From: Ascidiimonas sp046199005
GTDB taxonomy: Bacteria > Bacteroidota > Bacteroidia > Flavobacteriales > Flavobacteriaceae
Length of the DNA: 64,000 nt
Reading direction: 5' to 3'
NCBI GenBank assembly: GCA_046199005.1
Contig: CP176050.1
Span: 2,790,001-2,854,000 of the forward strand
This document shows, piece by piece, positions 31,401 through 38,617 of the stretch (positions are counted from its first letter, which is position 1; each line of letters starts with the position of its first letter). Both the position numbers and the translations under genes were made by a program. The notes under the pieces are model-generated. The model had not been told where the DNA came from. It did no database searches and worked only from the letters and a program-made list of their open reading frames with translations.

Positions 31401-33368
31401 CACACCGGTATCAATCTCGATCATTTTAGACAACTGCGCAAAGATCTTATCGTACGTAAGCTCTTCCATTTCAGCCGTTCCCTGATCAGCCTCTTCTTTA
31501 ATCAGCGCCTTTTCTCCATTAGGATCAAAAACAGGCCAGCACGAGATTTCATGTAACGGATACGTAGGTATTGCAACGCGGTTTGCAGAAACATCTTTAT
31601 AGAAATCAATCCAATTGATGATCGCACCGTTCCTGTACGCTTGTAAGATATTTTGAAGCGCAGATGCAGCGTCCGTTTCAGTTGTTGTTTTTCTCAGGAG
31701 TTCTTTTGGCATCGCATAAGATTCCTTCACCTCCACTATAGCTTCTGCAATTTGATCAAGTTGATTGATCAGCTCTTCCTTTGTTTTTACTATCGTCCCG
31801 AAACGAACATTGTAAAAATTTCTCTTGCTGTTATTCGAATAAACCGCATCACGAAGACTGACGTCTGTATTTTTTAACCAATCAATACAACGAACTGCTA
31901 ATTCTTTTAGAGTACTCTCATTATGAGCAGATAATGTAAATAATAACGGATTAGTTACTTGAGCCTCTGGTTTGGTGACCGCTTCAAATTCTTCTAAAAT
32001 CACGTGTGCGTTTGTTCCGCTAATACCAAATGAACTTACACCACAACGACGAGGTCCTTCAACTTCCCATGAAACTGATTCTGTATTCAGATAAAACGGA
32101 GAATCATTAAAGCTTACGTTTTCGTTAGGATCTTGATGGTTGATCGTCGCAGGGATCATTTTATGTTGTAATGCCAGCACACATTTGATGAGTCCGGCAA
32201 TACCCGCAGCCTCAAACAAATGACCCAAGTTACTCTTGAGTGCTCCTATGGCACAATAATTATGCTTTTTTGTTTGACCAAAAGCTTCCTTGAGTGCTTC
32301 GAATTCTATTGGATCTCCCAGAGAGGTTCCAGTACCGTGAGTTTCTATAAAAGAAAGGCTATCAGGCGACACTCCTGCCTTGCGTGCAGCAGAAGAGATC
32401 ACATGGGTCTGCGCTTTAGGGTTGGGAGCCGTAATACCCGCGGAGGTTCCGTCTTGATTTATGGAAGAACCTTTAATTACCGCATAAACGTTGTCATTAT
32501 CCTTCTTTGCTAATTCCAAAGGCTTTAATACTATGGCTGCTATTCCTTCACCGACTCCGGCACCATCAGCATTTGCATCAAAAGGCTTCGTTTTTCCGGT
32601 AGGTGATTCAAAACCTACATTGTACTTATCTTTTTCCGGAAGCATATACAATTTTCCTCCCCCTGCAATCGCAAGTTCGCAGTCTCCTGCCCAAAGTGCA
32701 TTACAGGCCTGGTGTACTGCTACAAGAGAAGAAGAGCATGCAGTATCAAGTGTAACTGCAGGACCTTTAAGATCCATAAAATAAGAAAGTCTGCTAGAGG
32801 CGATTGAATTTGTATTCCCCATTAAGGTTGCTGGATTTACCTTGTGTTCAGATCGCTCTATGATATCAATATATTGCGCATAACTAAGGTCTCCAGAAGC
32901 CCCAAAGTATACACCTACATTTTTATGATTCTCATTCAAACAACCTGCATCCTCAAGTGCTCTCCATGAAGTTTTAAGATAAAGTCGTTGTAATGGATGC
33001 ATCCCAGTTGCCACACCCGTAGGAAACCCGAAAAAATCAGCATCAAATAGATCAATATGATCCAGATATGCTCCTTCTTGGAAAGAAATGTCTTCAACAG
33101 ACTTCCCCATACTACGATAATAAGCTTCCAACTGCTTCTTTCTACTTTGAGGAAATGCCTTGATGTGGTCTTTTTTCTGCATCAGATTATTCCAAAACTC
33201 ATCAGGCGTCTCTGCATCCGGAAACTTAAGCGACATCCCTATAATCGCAATATCCCCTGAACCCTGAACGTTTTTTAAACGATCCAGTTCAGTCTGGTAT
33301 TTTTTGATCTTAAAAAGTGCTTTTTTGAGCGGACTTAATTCATTCAGTCTTTCTTCGGATGTTTTCAT
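28410..33368 (-). CDS. Hybrid PKS-NRPS starter protein KS-ACP-aminotransferase-C
   Basis: 1652 residues. A coiled-coil-like N-terminus (LSPLKKALFKIKKYQTELDR) precedes a ketosynthase with all three active residues (DTACSSS Cys near 211, ETHGTGTSLGDP near 345, KSNLGH near 381). No AT domain follows; a short linker leads to an ACP (DLGIDSIVIM, Ser near 673), a class III aminotransferase (about 760-1195; FDEVITGFR, Lys in YGKIVGGGMPVG near 1035) and a condensation domain (HHLVADGYS near 1341). This is the iturin/mycosubtilin pattern: one malonate extension of an activated fatty acid, conversion of the 3-keto group to a 3-amine, then coupling to the first amino acid. Malonyl transfer must come in trans, as FenF does for mycosubtilin. 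The acceptor carrier lies on the next protein, after a degenerate A. Confidence 0.95.
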   Translation of the reverse strand: MKTSEERLNELSPLKKALFKIKKYQTELDRLKNVQGSGDIAIIGMSLKFPDAETPDEFWNNLMQKKDHIKAFPQSRKKQLEAYYRSMGKSVEDISFQEGAYLDHIDLFDADFFGFPTGVATGMHPLQRLYLKTSWRALEDAGCLNENHKNVGVYFGASGDLSYAQYIDIIERSEHKVNPATLMGNTNSIASSRLSYFMDLKGPAVTLDTACSSSLVAVHQACNALWAGDCELAIAGGGKLYMLPEKDKYNVGFESPTGKTKPFDANADGAGVGEGIAAIVLKPLELAKKDNDNVYAVIKGSSINQDGTSAGITAPNPKAQTHVISSAARKAGVSPDSLSFIETHGTGTSLGDPIEFEALKEAFGQTKKHNYCAIGALKSNLGHLFEAAGIAGLIKCVLALQHKMIPATINHQDPNENVSFNDSPFYLNTESVSWEVEGPRRCGVSSFGISGTNAHVILEEFEAVTKPEAQVTNPLLFTLSAHNESTLKELAVRCIDWLKNTDVSLRDAVYSNNSKRNFYNVRFGTIVKTKEELINQLDQIAEAIVEVKESYAMPKELLRKTTTETDAASALQNILQAYRNGAIINWIDFYKDVSANRVAIPTYPLHEISCWPVFDPNGEKALIKEEADQGTAEMEELTYDKIFAQLSKMIEIDTGVTLDASMAEEDFFDLGIDSIVIMHFIQTIDKQYNVKLEMGQFYEVVNNLDKLTSFILKNGVSKEKKSAEIKLSTSNEYKAEEKDYFVPYKEIEKQASRHFSPEQEAHLNELTERIVSQTSRSKEITQKYRKALANNRNVAGFRPETKEITYQIIAKNAKGAKITDLDGNEYVDLTMGFGVNLLGYNPDFIQEKLQEALRDGYPVGPMSDIAGEVAELITELTGNERVAFYNSGSEAVMVALRLARAVTGRSKFVLFKESYHGTFDGILALNNPLDPENAMPLAPGISDNYIQNTIVLEYGTKESIEFIREHASELAAILIEPVQSRRPDIQPIEFLKELRKITDASGSALIFDEVITGFRIHPGGAQAWYDIKADLCTYGKIVGGGMPVGVVSGSSRFMDAVDGGHWSFGDDSYPDKPTTFVAGTFNQHPLTMVASLAILSHLKEQGPKLQRSLNEKTAVLARRLNSYFTKQHIEIEVRSFGSLFRFVMKGGWDLFYQHLLANKVYVWEGRNCFLSTAHTDEDIEFVYQAIVKSVEEIRSSGWMNGSAVSNKKVIKIPLTEDQEQLYAWSSSNEESSSSFNENQILDLKGALSVDILEQAVQLTVNRHQALRTVKIDQNGFHIQDNVNPQFEILEFTQLSEAQQENLASDFLSKQGAVAFDLSNGPFIRFLLLKVSGEHHRLLMTTHHLVADGYSLEIIWSELSKFYASLRNIKPIGMLPSGTLSSFNNWIQNPENPEETANARKFWKNTFKKRYPEINLPSKTAKSISSKKGSSYSKIIESTLEKRLVDFAKSNKLTLFNVFLAAYKIMLYKLSGQQQLVAGIPASGQLLMGENILVGQCVKMLPVHSEIELEDTVTVFMNKIRLEMNMVLKYQKCSFNEILASDDELKMPKITTEIDMNSIKNELSFDNLSVEFSFPAANFAKYDLSVSIIEMNDHLSADFYYNTGLFDDATIKSWASGFIRILTEMIENPSNRIKDINMEDVQETAAFSMWNKL

Positions 33369-33417
33369 AACGTATTAGTTTTGAATAGGGAAATAAATAA
33401 TCTGGTAAAGAAATGCG

Positions 33418-35550
33418 CTACAGCACTTCATCGTTCATTAGAAGCGCAGCCACCTCATCTTCGCTTAGTGCCTCCAGGTCATCGAGAATTTTTTCATCGC
33501 TAGTGATCGCAAATTCTGAAGGAGTGTCCACGGCAGTCCCAGAAACCGGAAATAGCTGCACATGTATCCATGCCGACAACAGATTTATCGAAGGATATTT
33601 ATATAGTAAGGTATCATTCGCCGTAAGAGCTAATTGATTTTTTAATGATCTGCTTAACTGTACTGCATGTACCGATTTAAAACCTTGATCTGCAAGTGGT
33701 TTCTCTGTAGAAATTGTTTCACAGCTGGAACCGGTAATCAGAAGGCATTGTTTAAGAAGCCATTCCTTTATAGCCAATTGACGATCACTATCTGGTAACA
33801 GCTGCCATTCGTCTTTAAACATTTGAAGGGTAACTTGTTGTATTTCATTGATTACCTGATTGTAATCTCCTTGCTTATACTTTGACAATAAAACATTATG
33901 CTGAACTTTACCACTGGTCGTTTTAGGAATTTCTCTTACGGGAATCACATAGTCAGGTACAATGTCGAGAAAAGAAGACAACTTCGCTTCGATCTCTCGA
34001 ATCATAGGTATAAACTTTTTACAAGGTTTCTTGAAAAGTACGAATACCAGCAATGTTTCCTTTTGCCTGCTATCTCCCGATATTCCACAAGCAACTACCT
34101 TTCCTAATGAAATCCCTTCAATATGATGCAACAGAGATTCAATATCATGAGCATAGTAGTTCTGACCTTGCAGAATGATCATATTTTTTTGTCTTCCGGT
34201 GATGATGAGAGAATCATCTTCAAGCAATAGTCCCAAATCACCGGTTTTTAACCAACCATCTTCGGTCATTGCTTCCTTTGTCTTCTCAGGATCATTAAAA
34301 TAACCCCTCGTAACGTTCTTGCCTGTAATTTCAATGTGACCTACTCGCCCGCGTTCTAGAGGTTGCCTTTCGTGCCCCATGATCCTAACATGGCAGTTTG
34401 GGAATCTTTTTCCTGCGCCTACAAAACTTACGGTTCTGTTTTTCGAATAGGTTTCTGAGAATTTAGCTTCTCCTTCAATGACAAGTGTATCTCTTTCGAT
34501 GAAGTACTCCCGGAGGGGGTCTTCATAATGGCAACAAGTGACACCTACGCATGCTTCTGCTAGTCCGTAACAGGGTGTTATGCAGTTTTCAGGCATTCCA
34601 AACGCTCCTAGAGTTTCTACGAATTCTCTGCATAAAGAAGCAGATATTGGCTCTGCTCCATTAAAAACAGCTCTGACCGAAGATAGATCCCATTGTTTTT
34701 CTTCTCTTAAATGATGAAATGCCTGTAAAAAATATTGATACCCAAAATTTGGCGAGTTCAACATTGTCGCCTTTAATTCATGCACTTTTTCTATCCAAAG
34801 AATAGGTCTTCGGATGAAAAGTTGGGTAGACATCACATGTTGCTCACATCCCGTTAGCGTACAGGTTAAATGAAAACCGATCATTCCCAAATCATGCGTT
34901 AGAGGAATCCAGTTAACAAACACATCTTCATATACCAATCCTGATCGTTCTTTAATATCATGTATATTATAGATGAGATTTTCATGAGTTAGCACCACAC
35001 CTTTCGGACTTCCCGTGGATCCGGATGAATATTGAATGAAACCAATATTCTGCGGATCACTTTCCACAGGGCTGGCTTTTTGAGAAGCATCTGGACTCAT
35101 ATTAGAATCAATAAAACAACGCGTTAACTGTGCAGCCTCTTTTGAGAAATCTGTATTCGAACCAAATTCGCTAAGGCGTTCAAAATTTTTAGTGTCAGTG
35201 AATACCCATGCCTCCTCTTGATTCTGAAGAATTTTAAAAAATTTGGTTTTATGCTCGTCTTTACCACCTACAGCCAGAGGCACAGGAATCATTCCTCCGG
35301 CAACACAAGCCCAAAAGCATCGTAAAAACTTAAAATTATCTTCTTCATAAATAATCACCTGACTCCCTTGCTTAAGTCCATAGTTTTGTTGTAAATGAGC
35401 GAGAAAACAAATTACCTGCTCATAAAAGGACGCATAAGAAAGATGAAAATTTTCATTTCCAGAAGTTATAAATGTGATGCCTTTTTCATGCTCCTTACTC
35501 TTTGCAATTAGCAGATCGGTAAGAGTTGTAAATTTCAACGCTGTTTTCAT
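33418..35550 (-). CDS. Fatty-acyl-AMP ligase fused to an acyl carrier protein
   Basis: 710 residues. The N-terminal 570 residues are an adenylating enzyme of the FAAL type: YSSGSTGSPKGVVLTH, WIPLTHDLGMIG, YGLAEACVG and GWLKTGDLG; the stretch between the subdomains (FSETYSKNRTVSFVG) is where FAALs carry their extra segment. Residues 590-665 form a carrier domain with the attachment serine in QGFKSVHAVQL (near 625). The tail, LEALSEDEVAALL, looks like a PKS C-terminal docking peptide. Predicted role: activate a free fatty acid as acyl-AMP in the cytoplasm, load it on the fused ACP and pass it to the KS encoded 49 bases downstream. The chain length cannot be read from sequence. Confidence 0.94.
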   Translation of the reverse strand: MKTALKFTTLTDLLIAKSKEHEKGITFITSGNENFHLSYASFYEQVICFLAHLQQNYGLKQGSQVIIYEEDNFKFLRCFWACVAGGMIPVPLAVGGKDEHKTKFFKILQNQEEAWVFTDTKNFERLSEFGSNTDFSKEAAQLTRCFIDSNMSPDASQKASPVESDPQNIGFIQYSSGSTGSPKGVVLTHENLIYNIHDIKERSGLVYEDVFVNWIPLTHDLGMIGFHLTCTLTGCEQHVMSTQLFIRRPILWIEKVHELKATMLNSPNFGYQYFLQAFHHLREEKQWDLSSVRAVFNGAEPISASLCREFVETLGAFGMPENCITPCYGLAEACVGVTCCHYEDPLREYFIERDTLVIEGEAKFSETYSKNRTVSFVGAGKRFPNCHVRIMGHERQPLERGRVGHIEITGKNVTRGYFNDPEKTKEAMTEDGWLKTGDLGLLLEDDSLIITGRQKNMIILQGQNYYAHDIESLLHHIEGISLGKVVACGISGDSRQKETLLVFVLFKKPCKKFIPMIREIEAKLSSFLDIVPDYVIPVREIPKTTSGKVQHNVLLSKYKQGDYNQVINEIQQVTLQMFKDEWQLLPDSDRQLAIKEWLLKQCLLITGSSCETISTEKPLADQGFKSVHAVQLSRSLKNQLALTANDTLLYKYPSINLLSAWIHVQLFPVSGTAVDTPSEFAITSDEKILDDLEALSEDEVAALLMNDEVL

Positions 35551-35618
35551 AGATCGTATTGATAAATTATAGTGTTGAGTACCGTTTGTAACTCCCCAGT
35601 TTTAAAAAGATTGAAACC

Positions 35619-35641
35619 GCTTTTAATGCTTCCGTAAAAGC
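35619..35641. other. Short hairpin in the gap between antiterminator and FAAL genes
   Basis: GCTTTTA and TAAAAGC form a 7-bp stem around a 9-base loop. On the minus strand it is followed within 10 bases by a T-rich run. It could be a weak terminator that an antiterminator lets RNA polymerase pass, or chance in AT-rich DNA. Confidence 0.25.
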
Positions 35642-35717
35642 AAAAACCAAGTTTGAATAAGAGGGAAAATAGAATTGTCTTAAGAAATATTCTTTTAATG
35701 ACCTTTCTTAAATACTC

Positions 35718-36224
35718 CTAACATAGTGATAGATAGGAAGAGGGAACTGAAGCCATAATAGCTTTATGTATGGACTGGATAGATACTAGAATTCGATTTT
35801 TATTATTGGCATTTACTACCTGACATTCGATTCCCTGTAAAGGACCTTCGGTTATTTTTACATGATCACCCTGCTTTCCTGTGAAAGATGTTGTTTCGAT
35901 TTCTGTAAGGGTATCAAGTTTTAGAATTTTACGGATGTTTGACATCTCACAATCCTTTACTAGAGCAAATTTGTTATCCTGATACAAAAAATTTAATACA
36001 CCACTAACCGACAATGCTTTACTGTAATCTTTAGTAGTACTGATGTTCACAAAAATGTAACCAGGAAACAAAGGTACGGTAACCTTCTTCTTACGGTCAC
36101 TCCACTGCCTAACTGTTGAAACCATAGGAAGAAAGGAATCAATATTGAGCAATTTTAACCTCATGTCTACTTTCCTTTCATGATGAGATTTTACAAACAC
36201 TACATGCCATCCTTGAGTTTTCAT
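35718..36224 (-). CDS. NusG-like transcription antiterminator, UpxY/LoaP group
   Basis: 168 residues from the ATG at 36224 (MKTQGWHVVFVKSHHERK), which starts exactly at the NusG N-terminal fold; an in-frame ATG at 36275 would add 17 residues that do not fit the family. Visible: an NGN domain with LFPGYIFVNI and GVLNFLY, then a KOW region (GDHVKITEGPLQGIECQV). Operon-specific NusG paralogues of this kind ride RNA polymerase through long polysaccharide (UpxY) or polyketide (LoaP) operons. As the first gene of a more than 35-kb operon it is well placed to do the same here. The following 167 bases before the FAAL gene contain one short hairpin. Confidence 0.88.
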   Translation of the reverse strand: MKTQGWHVVFVKSHHERKVDMRLKLLNIDSFLPMVSTVRQWSDRKKKVTVPLFPGYIFVNISTTKDYSKALSVSGVLNFLYQDNKFALVKDCEMSNIRKILKLDTLTEIETTSFTGKQGDHVKITEGPLQGIECQVVNANNKNRILVSIQSIHKAIMASVPSSYLSLC

Positions 36225-36249
36225 TATAAAATTTCTATATTTAAATTTT

Positions 36250-36272
36250 AACAGGGCTTCGCCGTCCTCTGT
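36250..36272 (-). promoter_or_regulatory. Possible leader hairpin upstream of the antiterminator gene
   Basis: On the minus strand, ACAG and CTGT enclose a GGC-GAA-GCC stem-loop with an unpaired stretch on one side. It lies 26 bases before the chosen ATG, so it would be in the 5' leader. LoaP-type proteins are reported to recognise hairpin RNA in leaders; that this is such a site is a guess. Confidence 0.25.
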
Positions 36273-36536
36273 CACAGTAATTCTTTACAACAGAAATTAA
36301 TTTTAACTTTTAAAATAATTAAAGATTAGTTAGAGATAATAGAATGAATTATAGAATCATTTTCTCCCACATTTACCTAACTATTTCTGGTTGATCAAAT
36401 ATGATTCATAAAAAACACTTAATCAAGGCTAGTTATGCTGTATTCAGTGAATTTGGTCTCAAAATTCTAAGAATTTGTAGTATCTTTAAGGCCTCCAAAA
36501 CTTTGAATTCCAATCATTTAAACCAAATAATTTTTT

Positions 36537-38282
36537 ATGCAGCTTAAGATGATGATGTGGGTATCGCGAAACGCAGTATTTTGGTCTGTTACCAGTATGA
36601 TGGTAGCAACTTTAAGTAGTTTTCAAGGACAGGCGCAGAAAGGTATTAGTGATTCTTTAGATACAATGTCTTTTGAGCAATTGTATCAGGGTTACCAGGA
36701 GAATAAGAATAAAAAAGAGGTTGCAAAACAGTATGCCCGCGCGTTTCTTGAAAAAGGGAGGCTGGAAAGCGATCTAGACCTTGAAAGTTATGGTTTGTTC
36801 TATATGGCAGATACTTCTGATGACGAAATAAAGGTAGCATACCTCGATTCTGTTATCAGTTTGACAAAGGATGCAAGTCTCGAATATGATACCTTTCCAG
36901 AGCTTGCTTATATCTCTCTTGCGGATTATTATTATAAACAACGATCATTCGACAAGGCACTACCGGTTTTGTTAAAAGGATTAGAGAGCGCCGAAAGAAA
37001 TAATAAAACCTACGAAATTCACCGTATTAATTATTTCATTGCCCTTATTAAATCTGAAAGATTAGAAAAGGTTCGGGAAGCTCTGGACATCGTGCAGAAA
37101 TCTTTCAATTTTTTCTCAGCCCCGGCTAATAAAACAAAGTACACACGGCAGTATTTAGAGAGTATCTATGCTCTAGGTGATATACATAGAAAATTAAAAC
37201 AAAGTGATTCCGCCAGTTTCTATAATACCCTAGGAAAAAGAGAAGCCATGAAATCTAATGAAGAAGAACTCAGTATGTATTTCACGTTTAGCGAGGGTCT
37301 TAATAAGTTTTATCAGGATTCATACCAGGCATCTATTGATAGTCTTATGATTTCATTGGGAACTATAAAAACAAAACAAGATATCGCCAATCTCAGCTTG
37401 TCCTATAATTATTTGGGGCGTAGCTACCTAAAGAAAGGAGAAACCGAAAAAGGGATCACTTATCTTAAGCTAACTGATTCCATTTTTAGAAATACCGGTG
37501 TATTTAATATAGAAATGCGGCCTGGGTTTGAAGCCTTGATCAATTATTACTCTGATTCAAATAATATGGAGAAACAACTTGAGCAAGTGCAGAATTTACT
37601 AGAGATTGACAATAGATATAATACACAATATAAAGATATCAGAAATCTGATGGAAGTTGCCTATAATAAAAGGAACCTACTTGAAGAGAAAGATCAATTA
37701 CTTACTTCTCTGGCACAGACAAGAAAAAAATCGGAGATCTGGAAATATCTTATTGTTATTGTTGCACTAATTCTAGGGTCTTTATCATTATTTTACTTTT
37801 TCCAGCAGCGCAAATACAGGATCCGGTTTGAAGAGATTCTTGAAAATAATGGCAAGGTTTCCAATTTATCGCTTGTAGATTCATTAGATGAAGATCTACC
37901 CTCAAAGGATAATGACATTGGAGTTCCAGAAAATATTGTTGATATAATTTTGCAAAATCTAGAGAAATTTGAGAGAAAACAACAATATCTGAATCCAAAA
38001 ATGAATAGTTATTTGCTTGCTGAAAAGACCAATACGAACACAAAATACCTCTCTAAAGTAATCAACGAATATAAAAAGAAGAGTATCATTAATTATCTCA
38101 ATGACTTGAGAATTGAATTTGCTATTAATAAGTTGAAAAACGATCCTAAATTCAGAATATACACCATCAAAGCAATAGCAGAAGAAGTAGGTTTCAACAA
38201 TCCAACTTCCTTCTCCTCAGCATTTAGGCGATACACACAGTTAAATCCTTCCTATTTTATTAAACGCATCAATACGAACTAA
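36537..38282 (+). CDS. Membrane-anchored TPR-AraC family transcriptional regulator
   Basis: 581 residues. The N-terminus has a hydrophobic signal-like stretch ending near QGQA, then an alpha-helical repeat region of TPR character (about 40-390, e.g. SLSYNYLGRSYLKKGETEKG), one membrane helix (about 401-423, LIVIVALILGSLSLFYFF) and a cytoplasmic AraC-type DNA-binding domain at the C-terminus (about 470-578, with IKAIAEEVGFNNPTSFSSAFRR). Such proteins are common in Flavobacteriia and are thought to sense signals outside the membrane. It is divergent from the antiterminator with about 310 bases between starts, and is followed by a GG-leader peptide gene, so it may control either; no binding site can be assigned. 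A TATCTTTA box at 36481-36488 may be part of its promoter. Confidence 0.88.
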   Translation: MQLKMMMWVSRNAVFWSVTSMMVATLSSFQGQAQKGISDSLDTMSFEQLYQGYQENKNKKEVAKQYARAFLEKGRLESDLDLESYGLFYMADTSDDEIKVAYLDSVISLTKDASLEYDTFPELAYISLADYYYKQRSFDKALPVLLKGLESAERNNKTYEIHRINYFIALIKSERLEKVREALDIVQKSFNFFSAPANKTKYTRQYLESIYALGDIHRKLKQSDSASFYNTLGKREAMKSNEEELSMYFTFSEGLNKFYQDSYQASIDSLMISLGTIKTKQDIANLSLSYNYLGRSYLKKGETEKGITYLKLTDSIFRNTGVFNIEMRPGFEALINYYSDSNNMEKQLEQVQNLLEIDNRYNTQYKDIRNLMEVAYNKRNLLEEKDQLLTSLAQTRKKSEIWKYLIVIVALILGSLSLFYFFQQRKYRIRFEEILENNGKVSNLSLVDSLDEDLPSKDNDIGVPENIVDIILQNLEKFERKQQYLNPKMNSYLLAEKTNTNTKYLSKVINEYKKKSIINYLNDLRIEFAINKLKNDPKFRIYTIKAIAEEVGFNNPTSFSSAFRRYTQLNPSYFIKRINTN

Positions 38283-38304
38283 CATTCCACGAATATCGAC
38301 TTCA

Positions 38305-38317
38305 AATTCCGGGAATT
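38305..38317. promoter_or_regulatory. Palindrome upstream of the small peptide gene
   Basis: AATTCC-G-GGAATT, a perfect 6-bp inverted repeat with a 1-base centre, 23 bases after the regulator gene's stop and about 70 bases before the peptide ATG. It could be an operator; nothing in the sequence names its protein. Confidence 0.25.
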
Positions 38318-38386
38318 CGGACAAGACATGTTTTTTTTCTTACAATTTTACCGATAGTTTAGCACCAAATTTAAACCTATCCAATA

Positions 38387-38545
38387 ATGAAACCAATTAA
38401 GAAAAATTTATCGTTTGAGAAATTTGTGATCGCTAAATTAGATAACACAAAAAGTATCCAAGGAGGAAGTCAATGTGAAAATTCACTGGAAATGGAAACC
38501 ATGACAGGTATTCCCGATAGTGATGCTTGTTTTCCTCCAAGATGA
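38387..38545 (+). CDS. GG-leader small peptide, RiPP-precursor-like
   Basis: 52 residues. The N-terminal part (KKNLSFEKFVIAKLDN then SIQGG) matches the leader pattern of Bacteroidota double-glycine peptides, many of which are annotated as class I lanthipeptide or GG-Bacteroidales natural product precursors. After the GG comes a 25-residue core beginning SQCENSLEMETM, with two Cys, three Ser and two Thr, and ending ACFPPR. No lanthionine, grasp or radical-SAM enzyme gene and no C39 peptidase transporter is in the window, so modification is unproven. It lies between the AraC-type regulator and a subtilisin-like lipoprotein, and a strong hairpin follows 42 bases after its stop. It could also be an unmodified secreted or signalling peptide. 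Confidence 0.75.
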   Translation: MKPIKKNLSFEKFVIAKLDNTKSIQGGSQCENSLEMETMTGIPDSDACFPPR

Positions 38546-38587
38546 TTAGATTGATTTTTGATTCCCCCCACTCAAAAAAGACATCAG

Positions 38588-38614
38588 GCCTTGATTTTAT
38601 ATCAAGGCTTTTTT
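38588..38614 (+). terminator. Rho-independent terminator or attenuator before the S8 protease
   Basis: Perfect 8-bp stem GCCTTGAT / ATCAAGGC with a TTTAT loop and six T. It follows the peptide gene and ends 3 bases before the protease start codon, so read-through would set the protease level. Confidence 0.85.
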
Positions 38615-38617
38615 ATT

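Noticed and set aside
28410..33368. Hidden AT domain after the ketosynthase
   Set aside because: Only about 170 residues separate KS and ACP, with no GHSxG motif.
1..36000. Many 60-170 residue open frames on the plus strand across the NRPS/PKS region
   Set aside because: All lie antisense to very long coding frames with clear domains, and none shows a recognisable family. Several recur as pairs only because the A-T repeat is duplicated.
36225..36275. Upstream ATG extending the antiterminator by 17 residues
   Set aside because: The NusG fold starts at the ATG at 36224; the extension overlaps a GC-rich hairpin and does not resemble the family.
8952..36275. Siderophore cluster, because of the PvdH-like aminotransferase and a hydroxylase
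   Set aside because: No hydroxamate or catechol enzymes and no siderophore receptor are present, and the FAAL-KS-aminotransferase start points to a lipopeptide. Not fully excluded, since the left end is missing.
38558..38617. Upstream start for the S8 protease
   Set aside because: It would place the terminator in coding sequence and bury the lipoprotein signal.
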